From Zygnema cylindricum (taxonomy: Eukaryota; Streptophyta; Zygnematophyceae; Zygnematales; Zygnemataceae), in contig JBBHKE010003069.1 of the NCBI GenBank assembly GCA_037447655.1, positions 1-64,000 on the forward strand: a DNA stretch of 64,000 nt. The letters are read 5' to 3'. How positions within the stretch are numbered: the first letter of the stretch is position 1; every line of letters starts with the position of its first letter. The notes beneath the pieces were generated by a model. That model worked only from the letters and a program-made list of their open reading frames with translations, was not told the DNA's origin and searched no databases. Shown piece by piece: positions 1-9,765 of the stretch. Made by a program: the position numbers and the translations under genes.

Positions 1-1
1 C

Positions 2-97
2 CGCCAGCTCGCGGCCGAGAGGGGGAGGGAGAGGGAGAGGGAGAAGGACTCCTCTAGACGAAACCTGGCAAAGCCTGAGAGGACGAATGCTCCAGAG
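2..97 (+). CDS. possible upstream exon of the Raf-like kinase gene (partial)
   Basis: The frame starting at base 2 is open and ends at a GAG codon followed by GTGTGT, a usable splice donor at 98-99. It reads as an Arg/Glu-rich stretch followed by a polar segment, in keeping with the low-complexity N-terminal part of the kinase downstream. Its phase (0) matches the phase of the exon starting at 1056. No start codon is visible, so the gene would begin left of the window. This is an inference from phase and composition only; the purine-rich sequence could be non-coding. Confidence 0.35.
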
Positions 98-1055
98 GTG
101 TGTGCTACTGAAAACCACGATTAGTGTGTATATGAGAGAAGGGAGGGGGACGGATAGGGAGTGGTAGATGGGAAGGGAGAGAGGGTTGTGCACCGTACAC
201 CACTATGAGTGTGTAAATGAGAGGGAGAGAGGAATGGAGAGGGAGACCGGAAAGAACTGTACCTTTTTATGAAACATGTCGAAGGAGTTTTGAAATTATT
301 TGTGTGGAATGCTTGGAAGTGATGGCAAAAATCTTCAAAATCACAAAAGACAGAAGGCAGAAAGCATTAGAAAAATTTCTTAAGACAAATGACATTAGAA
401 GATAAAAGATAAAAGATAAAAGACAAAAGGCAGTAGACAAAGACATTAGTCAACTTTCTGAGTCTCAATCACTTCAATGATATGTTAGTTTTGAGATCAA
501 CATTCATCTTCCAGTGTGAATCCATTTCAGTTTTGGGATGGGGAATTCCATTTATCGGCTCTTCACACCAAATTTTGTGTTGACATTTCCTTCCTTTCCC
601 GTCTCTTCCTTTCCTTTCCTTTCCTTTCCTGTCCTCCAATCACTGTACTGTGTATCGTTATTTTTTTAACGTTTCTTCATCACCTATAAAATCCGTTTTT
701 CTCTGTGCACAGTGGACCTTTGATGGTTAATAATTATAGAAGTCTAGCCTTAACATTATTAGTATAGATGCTGTTATAACGTGTACGAACTCCAGATCAT
801 ATATTTTTGCAACCTTCATGAGCCATAAAAATTATGGTAAAGGGAGATGTTTGAACAGAGCAGAATGTCGTCAAAACTAGGTTATCGGGCATGAAAAGTA
901 TTGACTATTTTTTAAAACAAAGGCGACCCTCTCAGCCAAACATTTTTTCTTAGTTTTTCTTTTTCCACATTCGCATCTTGTGAAAAGTCATACAAAATCG
1001 AAATAAAAAGCTTTTTTTCCAATCTCACTTAACTTCTGACCTTACTCCTTTCCAG
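98..1055 (+). other. probable intron of the kinase gene
   Basis: This stretch lies between the possible donor at 98 and a pyrimidine-rich acceptor ending in CAG at 1055. It holds purine-rich simple sequence at its start, a short TTCC-rich run near 600-630, and T-rich tracts. No conserved protein segment was seen in any frame; the 62-codon frame at 217-405 has no recognisable content. Confidence 0.4.
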
Positions 1056-4000
1056 ACTACAAGAACGAGAAGGACAAATTCAGACACCAATCCTCCCTCC
1101 TTGCCTTCTGTGGACGAAAACCCTACAAGTTTCTCCAATTACCCGACAAAGAAGGGCGTGACATCTGTCACACCATCGACGACATCATTAAACTCACACA
1201 CACCTTCGCCATTTGTCACACTAACGGCAGAAACCGACGTGACTGACCTTTCCCTCTCGTCCGCGACGTCCATCTCCCAATCGACTGTGACGATACAGTC
1301 GAGTGCGTCGAACGTCACACAAAACGTGACATCTGTCACGCCCCTAGGACTAGGAGGAGAGGCTCTACCTCCTCTGGATCGTTCCGACACCGTTCCTAGT
1401 AGTTGGATCTCTTCTCAAAACCCCTCTAACAACTCCTCCATGGCTCCGGCCTCTCCTCTCTCCTCCGCCACGACGACAACAATGACCACTCTGGGAGACT
1501 CCTCTGTCTCCCTCGCTCTCCCTCTCGCTCACCACAGATCGACGGCCGAAACGTTGCCACTTGTCGCCGCCGCGGCAACTGCTGCAGTAGCCATGGTTGC
1601 CGCCCAAGGACTGGGAGGAGGAGGAGGACTAGGAGGACTAGGAGGAGGAGGGGGCGGAGGAGGAGGAGGACTGGGTATGGCTATGGGGGCTGCGGCAGCC
1701 ATGGTTGCTTCTGTTTCCAGTGGAGCCTCTTCACAGGGAGCCTCTCCCTCTGGTTCAAACCCGGGATCAGGGAGAGGGAATTTTGGAGGAGAGGGAGTGG
1801 GTGAGAGAGAGAGGGAGAGGGAGAGAGAGGCGGCGAAAGCGTATGCGGCGGGATTTGCGGCAGGTTCGGCAGCAGGTTCAGGAGGAGGTTCGGCAGTAGG
1901 AGGGGGGATGATGGATGGTGAGGAGGGAGGAGAGGGAGAGGGAGAGCGGGGTGAGGGTGAGGGAGGAGAGGTGGGTGAGGGAGGAACAGGAGAAGGAAGT
2001 GGAGGAAAGGGGGGAAGAGGAGGAAGTGGAGGCGGAGGAGGGAAAGGAAGAGCAGGGATGCTGTTAAGACAGAGTAGCAATCAGGGGAGTACAGGGAGTG
2101 AGAGTGCTTATGAAGTGATGGTGAGAGAGACGCAGGAGTGGGAGATACCGTGGGAGGATTTAATCGTGGGAGATCGAATAGGATTAGGTTCGTATGGAGA
2201 AGTATATAAAGGGGAATGGTTAGGATCAGAAGTTGCCGTAAAAAGATTTTTAGAACAAGATGTACAAGGAGGAGCTTTAGAGGAATTTCGGGCAGAAGTC
2301 GAAATGATGAGAAGGTTAAGACACCCGAATGTGGTTTTATTTATGGGAGCCGTGACGCGACCGCCGAATTTGTCAATAGTTACCGAGTTTTTACCAAGAG
2401 GAAGTTTGTACCGACTTTTGCATCGACCGAATAACGCGACGTTATTGGACGAGAGGAGGAGACTGAGAATGGCGTATGACGTGGTGAAGGGAATGAATTA
2501 TTTACACGGGAGAGAGCCGCCGATAGTCCACAGGGATTTGAAAAGTCCCAACTTGCTGGTGGATAAGAACTGGGTCGTGAAGGTGAGAGAGAGGGAGGAG
2601 AGAGGGAGGGAGGAGGGTGGTGAGGGAGGAGAGAAGGTCAGGGTGGTGAAGGTGAGAAGGAGGAGAGAGATGATGGTCGGAGTGGGGAATGTGAGAGGGT
2701 GGAGAGAGAGGCTGGTAAGGGAGGAGAGATAGGTCGCTGAGGGAGGGTGGTGAGGGGGGAGAGAGCCTCCTGTAGTCCACAGGGATTTGAAGATTCTCAA
2801 TTTACTGGTGGATAAGGACTGGGTTGTGAAGAGGGAGGGAGGAGAGAGAAGAGGGAGAAGGTGGTAAGGGAGGGGGTGAGAGTCAGAGGCAGGAGACAGA
2901 GGGCGGTGAAGGCGAGAGAGAGAGGGGAGAGAGGTTGTGGTGAAGGTGAAAAAAAAAGAGAGAGGCAGTGGTGAAGATTAGGCAGGGGAGAGAAAGGCTT
3001 GTGAAGGTGAGATGGAGAAGATAAGATGAGGGGGAAGATAGAGAGGGTGGTGAAGGTCAGAGGGATGAGAGAGAGGGCGGTGAAGGTGAAATGAAGTAGA
3101 GAGAGAACGGTGAAAGTGAGAGAGCGGAGAAAGAGTGGTGAAAGTGAAAGGAAGTAAAGAACGGGAGGAGGGAGGGGCCCAAGAAATTAGAGTGGGCAAA
3201 GGAATTTAGAGGGTTTTTCAGAGGATCTGAGGATTTGGAGTCTTTTTTTAGTTTCTAAAGGGTGTTTACAAAATTGGAGTGCTTTATTTCTTGGATTTGT
3301 GTTTCAGGCATCTGTTTTGGTTTTCTTTTTTTGGCTTTCATTTAAAGAGATAGTAGTTTTTTGTGACAATGGTGAGTAAGTTTGGTATTGAAAGCAGTTG
3401 CATTCCCTCTTTCCATGCCTCCCTCCCTCCCTTCCCTTCTCCCTCTTTCCCTCCCTTCCCCTTTCCTCGTCTGTAAAGTACACTAATCTGATAATCCTCA
3501 ATTCCGTAGTGGTTTCTCTCACACAGTTCCTTCCATGATGATTTGTCCTTCTGCCAAAATTACATTCTTGTCTTTTTCGCAAAAAGTACAACCTTGTTGT
3601 TTTCCAAATGTGCATTCTTGTCCTTTTCCTAAAATTACAAATTTGTCCTTTTGCAGGTATGTGACTTCGGTTTGTCCCGTATCAAGCACCAAACCTTCCT
3701 TTCCACGAAATCGACAGCTGGCACTCCGGAATGGATGGCTCCGGAAGTCCTCCGAAACGAGCTTTCGAACGAGAAATCGGATGTTTTCAGTTTCGGTGTC
3801 ATTCTCTGGGAGCTCGCCACGTTGCAAAAACCATGGAGTGGGATGAATCCCATGCAAGTCGTGGGAGCCGTCGGATTCCAAAATCGAACTCTCACGATTC
3901 CGGATACAGTAGAACCACAATTAGGGGGGATTATTAGGGCTTGTTGGCACCCGAATCCGAGCATGAGACCGTCGTTTGCACAAATAATGACGGAAATGAA

Positions 4001-4082
4001 ACCAATGCAAAGATCGGTCGTAAGCGGTAGTAGTAATGGAAATGTTGGTAATATGCAGACCAGTGCAAAAACCGGTCAGTAG
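1056..4082 (+). CDS. Raf-like MAPKKK (EDR1/CTR1-type Ser/Thr kinase), 5' end missing
   Basis: Two exons are clear, 1056-2582 and 3657-4082, joined in phase 0 by a GT-AG intron. The first exon has a Ser/Thr-rich segment, then long Gly, Glu and Arg-Glu runs, then the kinase N-lobe: a WE-I-PWEDL lead-in, glycine loop GLGSYGEVY, catalytic lysine in VAVKRF (codon 2240-2242) and HRDLKSPN with the catalytic Asp at 2535-2537. The second exon begins with DFG (Asp at 3663-3665), followed by [10 protein letters not shown] and the C-lobe, and stops at TAG 4080-4082. Splitting between the catalytic loop and DFG and the [12 protein letters not shown] context are typical of plant B-group Raf-like kinases, which act in ethylene, defence and abiotic stress signalling. 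The family is confident; the exact orthologue is not. All catalytic residues are intact. The start codon lies in an upstream exon, probably off the window. Confidence 0.9.
1606..2060 (+). repeat. coding low-complexity tract (poly-Gly, Arg-Glu, Gly-Glu)
   Basis: Inside the kinase exon, GGA/GGG/GAG-type triplets encode runs of Gly, an Arg-Glu dipeptide run near 1804-1830, alternating Ala/Gly ([12 protein letters not shown]) and Gly-Glu stretches. The antisense strand therefore shows a long proline-rich open frame, which is a shadow. The tract is likely disordered and prone to replication slippage, so its length may vary between individuals or between assembly and genome. Confidence 0.8.
2583..3656 (+). 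other. intron between catalytic loop and DFG exons of the kinase
   Basis: The donor is GTGAGA at 2583 and the acceptor is TTTTGCAG at 3656. Most of 2583-3180 is purine-rich GAGAGG/GGTGAAGGTGA simple sequence with a decayed exon copy inside it. The last 250 bases contain repeated 'aaattac/caaatgtgcattcttgtcctttt' units ending in the real acceptor, so the 3' splice region itself is internally repeated about three times (3545-3656). Confidence 0.75.
2746..2840 (+). pseudogene. decayed duplicate of the kinase catalytic-loop exon end
   Basis: About 240 bases downstream of the real exon end, the segment encoding the catalytic loop recurs: it reads [19 protein letters not shown] against [19 protein letters not shown] in the gene. 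The splice donor GTGAGA of the original is changed to AGGGAG here, and the copy has no obvious acceptor. It sits in the purine-rich intron and probably arose by tandem duplication of exon end plus intron start. Confidence 0.8.
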
Positions 4083-4609
4083 GAGTAGTAATGTGAATGT
4101 TGGGAATATGCATTCGAAGGCGGATTAGACTATGTCGAAAAATGAGGCGTTGTTTAAGGCAACGGAAGTTGGGAGAGAATGAAAATTTAAACGAGGTGTC
4201 TAAAGGGATGGAAAAGGGACGGAAATTGGAAAAAGGCGGAAATTTTCGGGTTAGTCAGAAGAGGTGAAGGAGGTAGTGGGGGTGTGTTAATGGGAGAATA
4301 GAGAGAAGGAGAGGGACGAGGCCGAGGCTTAAATTTATTTCGAAGGGAGTACTTAACAATAGTGTTTTTAGTGATAGATGACAGCAGACCAGATGTATGC
4401 GAGAGAGAGCGCGGGTTTGGTTGTGGATTTCAGTTTTTTACTGCGGTACATTTAAGGTAAAAAAAAGTAGCATGTCGAAAGGAAGTAGGATCTTTTAGGG
4501 TTAGCTTATATCATGATTGATTAGATAATTCATAAATAATGCAAACTAAAATCTTTATGATATGGAGGCTACTTTTGAAGAATATTTGGAGGATGGATTT
4601 TGCAATAAA
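4083..4609 (+). terminator. 3' untranslated region with candidate poly(A) signal
   Basis: The sequence after the kinase stop repeats part of the C-terminal coding sequence ('gtagtaatgtgaatgttgggaatatgca'), then becomes AT-rich. A canonical AATAAA lies at 4604-4609. The poly(A) role is inferred from position only. Confidence 0.4.
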
Positions 4610-5047
4610 AGTCGATTGTGAAGACAACCTGATTACGGTGACCCGGTTACTCACCCGGAATTTTGCTAACAGTTCAACTGTCTAGTGTCATTGAAGATAT
4701 TTCTGGCTCAATGTCCATGACTGCGCTGATTGGCTTAATTTTTAATTTTGCTGTTTGGGCATTTGGATGGCAATGTTGACATTTCCAGGTTGAAGTACAT
4801 GAATGTCCATATGTTGTACTTACAAAGTGACCCGGTTACTCTACTAGGCTATTAGCCGTATTATGGCTTCACATTAGCGCTTTTCTCTACTGTAAGTGTG
4901 CAGGTGCATCCACTACCAATACGGATTCCGTGATACCGATATTGTACGGAAGTTGAATTGTAAAAGTTGTACGGAGGAATCTGGGTTTTTTTGGGTAATT
5001 GCTGATTCCTTGAAAGTCAACCGCAACTGGAGGGGGTATAGTTACTG
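4610..5047. other. intergenic stretch, no feature recognised
   Basis: There is no conserved frame. A repeated phrase 'tgacccggttactc' occurs near 4638-4652 and 4828-4842, which suggests a short dispersed repeat. Confidence 0.4.
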
Positions 5048-5487
5048 TACACCGCAAATTGTAATTAGAGTAATGAAAAAATTAGGAGTACAAAAACTAA
5101 AAAAATCAATTAGAGTAATGAACGCTATTTATGCGATAGAGCTGTTTCAACTATGAAGTTTACTCTAGTTTATTTAAGTACTCTAATTTTGCACGCTAAT
5201 ATCCTCTACTGTAAATAAGGTATTCGTACAGAATTTGGCAAAACGTACAGTTTATCGTCACTATGACGTTTGCACTACGTAGTTTGTTAATACGCAGTTA
5301 CATGATAACGGCATGTATTAAATCATTATTTGTACTTTTTTACTTAATAAAGTACAATTTTGCACGATCGGAGGTCGTCCGTACTCCACACTATTTAAAA
5401 CGAAACTATATTAGAATTAAAAACGCTAATTAAACTTTACGTTAAATAGAATAATGAAAAAATTAGAATCATTTACTCTATTTCATG

Positions 5488-6769
5488 CCTAGTTGTTCAA
5501 TACGCGCTTTTTTTTTCATTTTTTCCAGTTTCTACGTATTGTACGTGACTTTTCAAAATTACGCAAAAAAACGTCTACTGTAAACTGAAACTGACATTTT
5601 ACGGAAACTAATAAATAAAATACTGTAACTGTTAGATTTTTTACGGAAAATGTACGGTAGTTTACAAAAAAGATTCGATGCACGTATCCGTACTTTTTGT
5701 TCAGTGAACCGAACAGAATGTACATGGATTGTACGGGAAAATAATGTGACGTCTACAAATATTTCCAAAAAGAGACGTTGCGGCGTCACACTATTTGAGC
5801 GCCGTGAGTTCAAATTTTGTACTGGCGTCTTCTTCAAATTTCGAAAAGAAGCCGCCATTATTACTTGAACAGCTGAACGCAAAAAATCACAGAAGACGCC
5901 ATTACCGACGCCACGGCAGTAGTTAGTAAACTGTCTTTTGCAGAAGGTAGCAGTAAAAACACTTGCACAGTGCTCAGCTGCCAGCTCTTGTGAGCGGAAT
6001 TGGTCGACATATGACCATATTCACTCAAAGAAAAGAAATAGGTTAACGGCTAAAGGGGCTAATGATCTTGTATGGGTCTTCACTAATCTCAGACTTTTAA
6101 AGAAGACTAGGGATGTCAGCTATGAAGAAAATCTGATAGAATGGGAAGAAGAGGAAGGGGAGGTTAGGGAAGACGATTCACATGAAGACATGATGGAATT
6201 CGATGTAGGGGAAGAAGATTTAGAGTAAAAATAGTTAAAGGACATATATGTATTTTTTTTTTGTTCTAATGTGATTGTTTTTGTTTTTTTTTATCAATGT
6301 GTTGCGTCGTGCAATGTTGAATGATGAAAAATGGAATCTGCATATGGCCTGAACTTTGTTTTTTTGAAGTTGCATGCTCTCGGAGAGGTAGAGAGAGAAG
6401 GCCATGGCTGCCTGTCTGTGAAGGACAGGCAATTTTATTATAATAAAAATGCATATCGCATGATTTGAACCTGCGCCTATATACGTCGTTTAAAACATAA
6501 ATACATTCGTCCTTAACCAGTTGATGTAGCTGTTTCGATTTACACGTGGGGTGTGATTATACTTTAATTATATATTGTTTTCCACCGCTCATTTAACGGA
6601 AAGCGTACAAACTGCGGTACATGTTCAATTCAATTTTTTTTTAAATGTACGAATTTGTACGGAAAAAAATCATTAACGTTTTTTACGATTTTTTCAAATC
6701 GACCTCTCCAATTTCTACGTATTGTACGCGCGTTCGAAACGTGCGTAAAATACGTTTTGAACAACTATG
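5488..6769 (+). mobile_element. hAT transposon relic with 8-bp target duplication
   Basis: The element starts CCTAGTTGTTCAA and ends TTGAACAACTATG. It is flanked by the perfect 8-bp direct repeat ATTTCATG (5480-5487 and 6770-6777). The related sequences at about 8165-8185 and 32645-32665 show the uninterrupted site (tttactctattt followed directly by acgtgatagag), so the insertion is well supported. It carries the last exon of a hAT transposase. Length, ends and duplication size all fit the hAT superfamily. Both ends are rich in GTAC words. Confidence 0.85.
5944..6228 (+). pseudogene. hAT transposase C-terminal (dimerisation) exon relic
   Basis: A TTTTGCAG acceptor at 5936-5943 precedes an open frame to TAA at 6226-6228. 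It contains the hAT C-terminal dimerisation signature ASSCERNWSTYDHIHSKKRNRL followed by a leucine-rich helix (DLVWVFTNLRLL) and an acidic tail rich in Glu and Asp. This is the usual end of plant hAT transposases with a DUF659-type core. The catalytic DDE region and zinc finger are absent from the 450 bases of the element upstream, so only the terminal exon remains and the element is defective. Confidence 0.8.
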
Positions 6770-6845
6770 ATTTCATGTGATAGAGTCGAAATTTCGAGCG
6801 ACCGAATTAGAGTAATTTACTCTAATTACGATTAGCGGTGTACTG

Positions 6846-8244
6846 TACACCGCGAATCGTAATTAGAGTAATGAAAAAATTAGAGTAAAAAAACAAAAAA
6901 AAAACAATTAGAGTAATGAACTCTAATTTATGTGATATAACTTTTTCACAGAGGAAGTTTACTCTAATTTATTTAAGTACTCTATATTGGGTTATGTTGG
7001 CAATAATTATCCGCGCTGAAATTATGAACACTAACGTTTGTAGACGCACAAAATCTTTCAGTCCGTATAGTTTTGACATCATTATGACGCTAGTACTATT
7101 TGTCGCGCTGAATGTGAGTTAATGTTCACACTGAGACGATGTTGTCGACGGACGGGAGTTAGGGTGCGTCTCTGTGTGCTTAAGTAAGGGTTTTTTTCTG
7201 TCGTTTTCCTGTAAAACTTAGAGTCGTACCGCTTAAGTTTCAACCGTACAAAAAAACAGAGAAAAAGAGAAGTACATTTTGCGTCATCATCGAATTTAAG
7301 ATGTACTACATGTTGTTGTCTTGTGCTTTTCGACCCACTTCGACGACAAAAAACGTCATCTTCAACCTTATGGTTTAAACACATGCGCGATGTGTTTTAA
7401 AATTAAGGATTTTCTATAAACAAATAGGAACATATATTCGCGCGTGCCGTATTTTTTTTAAATTTTCAAACGATTTCAAGCGACGTGGAAGTGTACACGA
7501 TTCGCTATGTTTTGTCCGTTTATGTTTAATACGACAAAGAGAAGACACAATTTGTTTTGTTTTGTCCGTTTCCATCCGGTACGGATTTTTTTTTTGCAGG
7601 GTTCTCAAGGTTCCGATGCCATTTCACGTCGAGCCGACAATAGACGCAAAGGCAAAACGCATCTTCTTCAACCGTGAAACGGCACAGGCTGGAGAGCGGT
7701 ACGTCTACAATGTCACGAAAAGTCACGCGACGTCACAAGCAATTACGAAAAATGACGTGCGCCATCACAGATTGTAGACGTTGACAGCCATCACTGGCAT
7801 TGTCGACGTATACAATCGTCACGCCCTTAAGTGACAATTTCGTTTGGTACACATAGGGACACCCGAAATCCGGGTCCGCCAGATCTGCGCTAAAAAAAAA
7901 AAAAATCTCTAAGTTTGAAGTACATAGAGACGCACCCTTATGCGAACGGCTATTTTTCGATGTGATTTATTTGTTGTTTAGTGCGATTTCACGTGTGAGC
8001 GCGATTCTATTAAATCATTATTTGTACCATTTTACTTATAAAAGTACAATTTTGCACGGTTAAACGTCGTCCGTACTCCACACTATTTAAAACGAACCTA
8101 TATTATAATTTTCTACGCTAATTAAACTACACCTAAATTATAATAATGAAAAAATTAGAATCATTTACTCTATTTGACGTGATAGAGTCAAAATTTCGAG
8201 CGACCGAATTAGCGTTATTTACTCTAATTACGATTCGCGGTGTA
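6846..8244. mobile_element. ACACCG-ended inverted-repeat element, copy B (split)
   Basis: The left end TACACCGCGAATCGTAATTA and the right end TAATTACGATTCGCGGTGTA match as inverted repeats. Only three bases separate it from copy A, in a head-to-tail arrangement. The inner 3' part (7940-8244) is closely related to 32390-32724. A PIF/Harbinger-like element is inserted at 7162-7937. Confidence 0.65.
7162..7937. mobile_element. PIF/Harbinger-like element with TTA target duplication
   Basis: The terminal inverted repeats GGGTGCGTCTCTGTGTGCTT and the complement of the right end (GGGTGCGTCTCTATGTACTT) are flanked by TTA on both sides (7159-7161, 7938-7940). The relative at 32390-32430 shows the site without the insert ('gtcgacgaacggagatatgggaacggg'). 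Trinucleotide TTA duplications and GGG-starting ends are typical of PIF/Harbinger and Tourist-like MITEs. No transposase segment was recognised inside; a 71-codon frame at 7562-7777 has no known content. Confidence 0.75.
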
Positions 8245-8485
8245 GTGTCTCATAAATTTGTAATAAAAAATGTCGCAAAGCGATGATTTCGGCGGCCGAC
8301 GAAACTCTTAATTGCTTAACTCGAAAAAGGTGATGTCAGATGTCTATTGAAAGTATCCAGAAAAAGTTTAGCGGCCAATTTATGGCCGTCTAAAATTTCC
8401 AGGTGACTTTTTGCGTGTAGACGTAATCACGCAAATATGCCTAGCTCAATTCGTGTCAAATTGTCCATATTAAATCCGTTCAAGT
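8245..8485. other. unassigned sequence between elements
   Basis: Nothing recognisable was found in this stretch. It lies between the right end of copy B and the truncated antisense LTR-gag fragment. Confidence 0.3.
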
Positions 8486-9405
8486 CCAATAGATGAACCC
8501 AAATCCATTAAAGATGGGCACCCTGGAGGGTGGGCCCATAACCTGCAATTCTATGTCCTCCATTGGACCACAAAATACAGGAAGCCTCTAGATAGTATTT
8601 AACTAACCCACTTCAAGCCACAACCACTGCTGTACAGGAAGGCAAATGACAATTTGACTGCACCCCTATGCAGCCTGGACTCCCCTGAGTCCGTAGCAAA
8701 AAGAATCACTGAAAACGGCCAACCAGCCGATAAGTTATGAGGCAGTAAAAATGGCAATTTATACAAACTCTCAAAGGGAGAGGTGACTACCTACCAAAAT
8801 TTTCTAAGTCCTGATTCCCTCTAATAACTTCTATCTACTGAAGTACGGACCAATCAGATTACTGTACCGTACCAAAAAGTACTACCGCCGGTGTACCTTT
8901 TGTACGGCCTATGTACGACATGGCTATTAAACGGACGCGTGTCTGCTTTTCACTCGTCCGTACATTCCTCGGAATTCCCATGACCGAATGTCATCTCTCC
9001 ACGTGGCTCCAAGTCATGCCACGTCACAAAACGCCAAAGTGACCACTCCAGGATTTCGGCGATGATGTGCGCCGTTGGATTTGCAGCGAGACGCAATCTT
9101 AGCCGTTATAAATACTTGCGCGACATTTGTTTCATTGTCGAAACAAAATGCGTGGTATATGTTTTGAAATAGAATCGTACTTCGTACTTTCATAAAACTG
9201 TATCTATGCATGCCGTATACAGTTTTAGTTAAATGGATTTGTTCCTCCCTAAATATATATATATATATATATATATATCACAGCTCCCTATCCAGCCTTC
9301 AGTGACTACGACAAGTATGGGGGCTTGGAAAGGGGAGTTAGAGGCAGACCGCCTCAGCTCTTTTTCTATCCTAATACAGACCTATAAAATACTCAAATAT
9401 CAACA
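8486..9405 (-). mobile_element. antisense copia LTR with primer-binding site and gag stub
   Basis: Read on the minus strand, an LTR begins at 9405 (TGTTGATATTTGAG) and ends at 8544 (GAATTGCA). It is followed by the primer-binding site GGTTATGGGCCCA (8543-8531) and about 45 bases of gag start encoding FNGFGFIYW, then breaks abruptly at 8486. The LTR is about 860 bases, shorter than the ~1,040-base relatives. No matching target duplication is seen, because the flank at 9406 (TACCG) does not recur at the other end. It interrupts an older antisense LTR piece at 9406-9636. Confidence 0.75.
9253..9278. repeat. (AT)n microsatellite, about 13 units
   Basis: An uninterrupted run of alternating A and T lies inside the antisense LTR fragment. 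The related LTRs lack it at this position, so it expanded after insertion. Confidence 0.9.
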
Positions 9406-9636
9406 TACCGGGATCAAATTCCGGGGCCGTCAGGTATGTTTTTAGTAACCTACTAAAAATAACTGCCTGTTGAACTAAGGCAGCCATGGATCAACAACCC
9501 TCTCTATCCTTCAGTGACTACAACAAGTATGGGGGCTAGAGAGAGGAGGTGGAGGCAGGCTGCCCGTCCTTTTCTTTTCTTTTATACTAACATATTTAAA
9601 CCTAGAAATTACTCTAGAAATCTATTAATTTCAACA
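9406..9636 (-). mobile_element. older antisense copia LTR, 5' part only
   Basis: On the minus strand the LTR start TGTTGAAATTAATAG lies at 9636, followed by the family's polypyrimidine/CCCCATACTTGTTG block and the tRNA-like block. It breaks at 9406 where the other antisense LTR begins. The 3' part was not found on the other side of that insertion. Confidence 0.6.
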
Positions 9637-9765
9637 AGTAGTACACTATTCAATTCGCAAATCTTAGGGAACGCGACAAAGCGTCGCAAATCTGCCACGG
9701 TAGTAACACTATTCATTTCGCAAATCTTAGGGAACGTGACAAATCGTAATTATTGGCTAATTCCG
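9637..9765 (-). repeat. two copies of a ~66-bp tandem unit (antisense of that at 35115-35310)
   Basis: The phrase 'ttcgcaaatcttagggaacg(c/t)gacaaa' occurs twice about 66 bases apart (9655 and 9717). It is the reverse complement of the tandem unit inside the hAT element at 34296-35578, so this stretch is part of a related hAT copy. Confidence 0.6.

Larger units (their letters stand above)
5048..6842. mobile_element. ACACCG-ended terminal-inverted-repeat element, copy A (split)
   Basis: The left end TACACCGCAAATTGTAATTA and the right end TAATTACGATTAGCGGTGTA are inverted repeats, and both continue inward as TAGAGTAATG-type sequence. The same ends recur many times in the window (copies at 6846, 34571, 48983, 56579 and 62648). 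A hAT element is inserted at 5488-6769. Without it the copy would be about 500 bases, close to other copies. No unambiguous target-site duplication could be identified, so the superfamily is left open. Confidence 0.65.

Noticed and set aside
217-405. 62-codon frame starting MRGREEW
   Set aside because: It lies in the probable first intron, starts in simple purine sequence, and has no recognisable domain.
1529-2080. Long antisense proline-rich open frame
   Set aside because: It is the complement of the Gly/Glu-rich coding tract of the kinase and has no independent signal.
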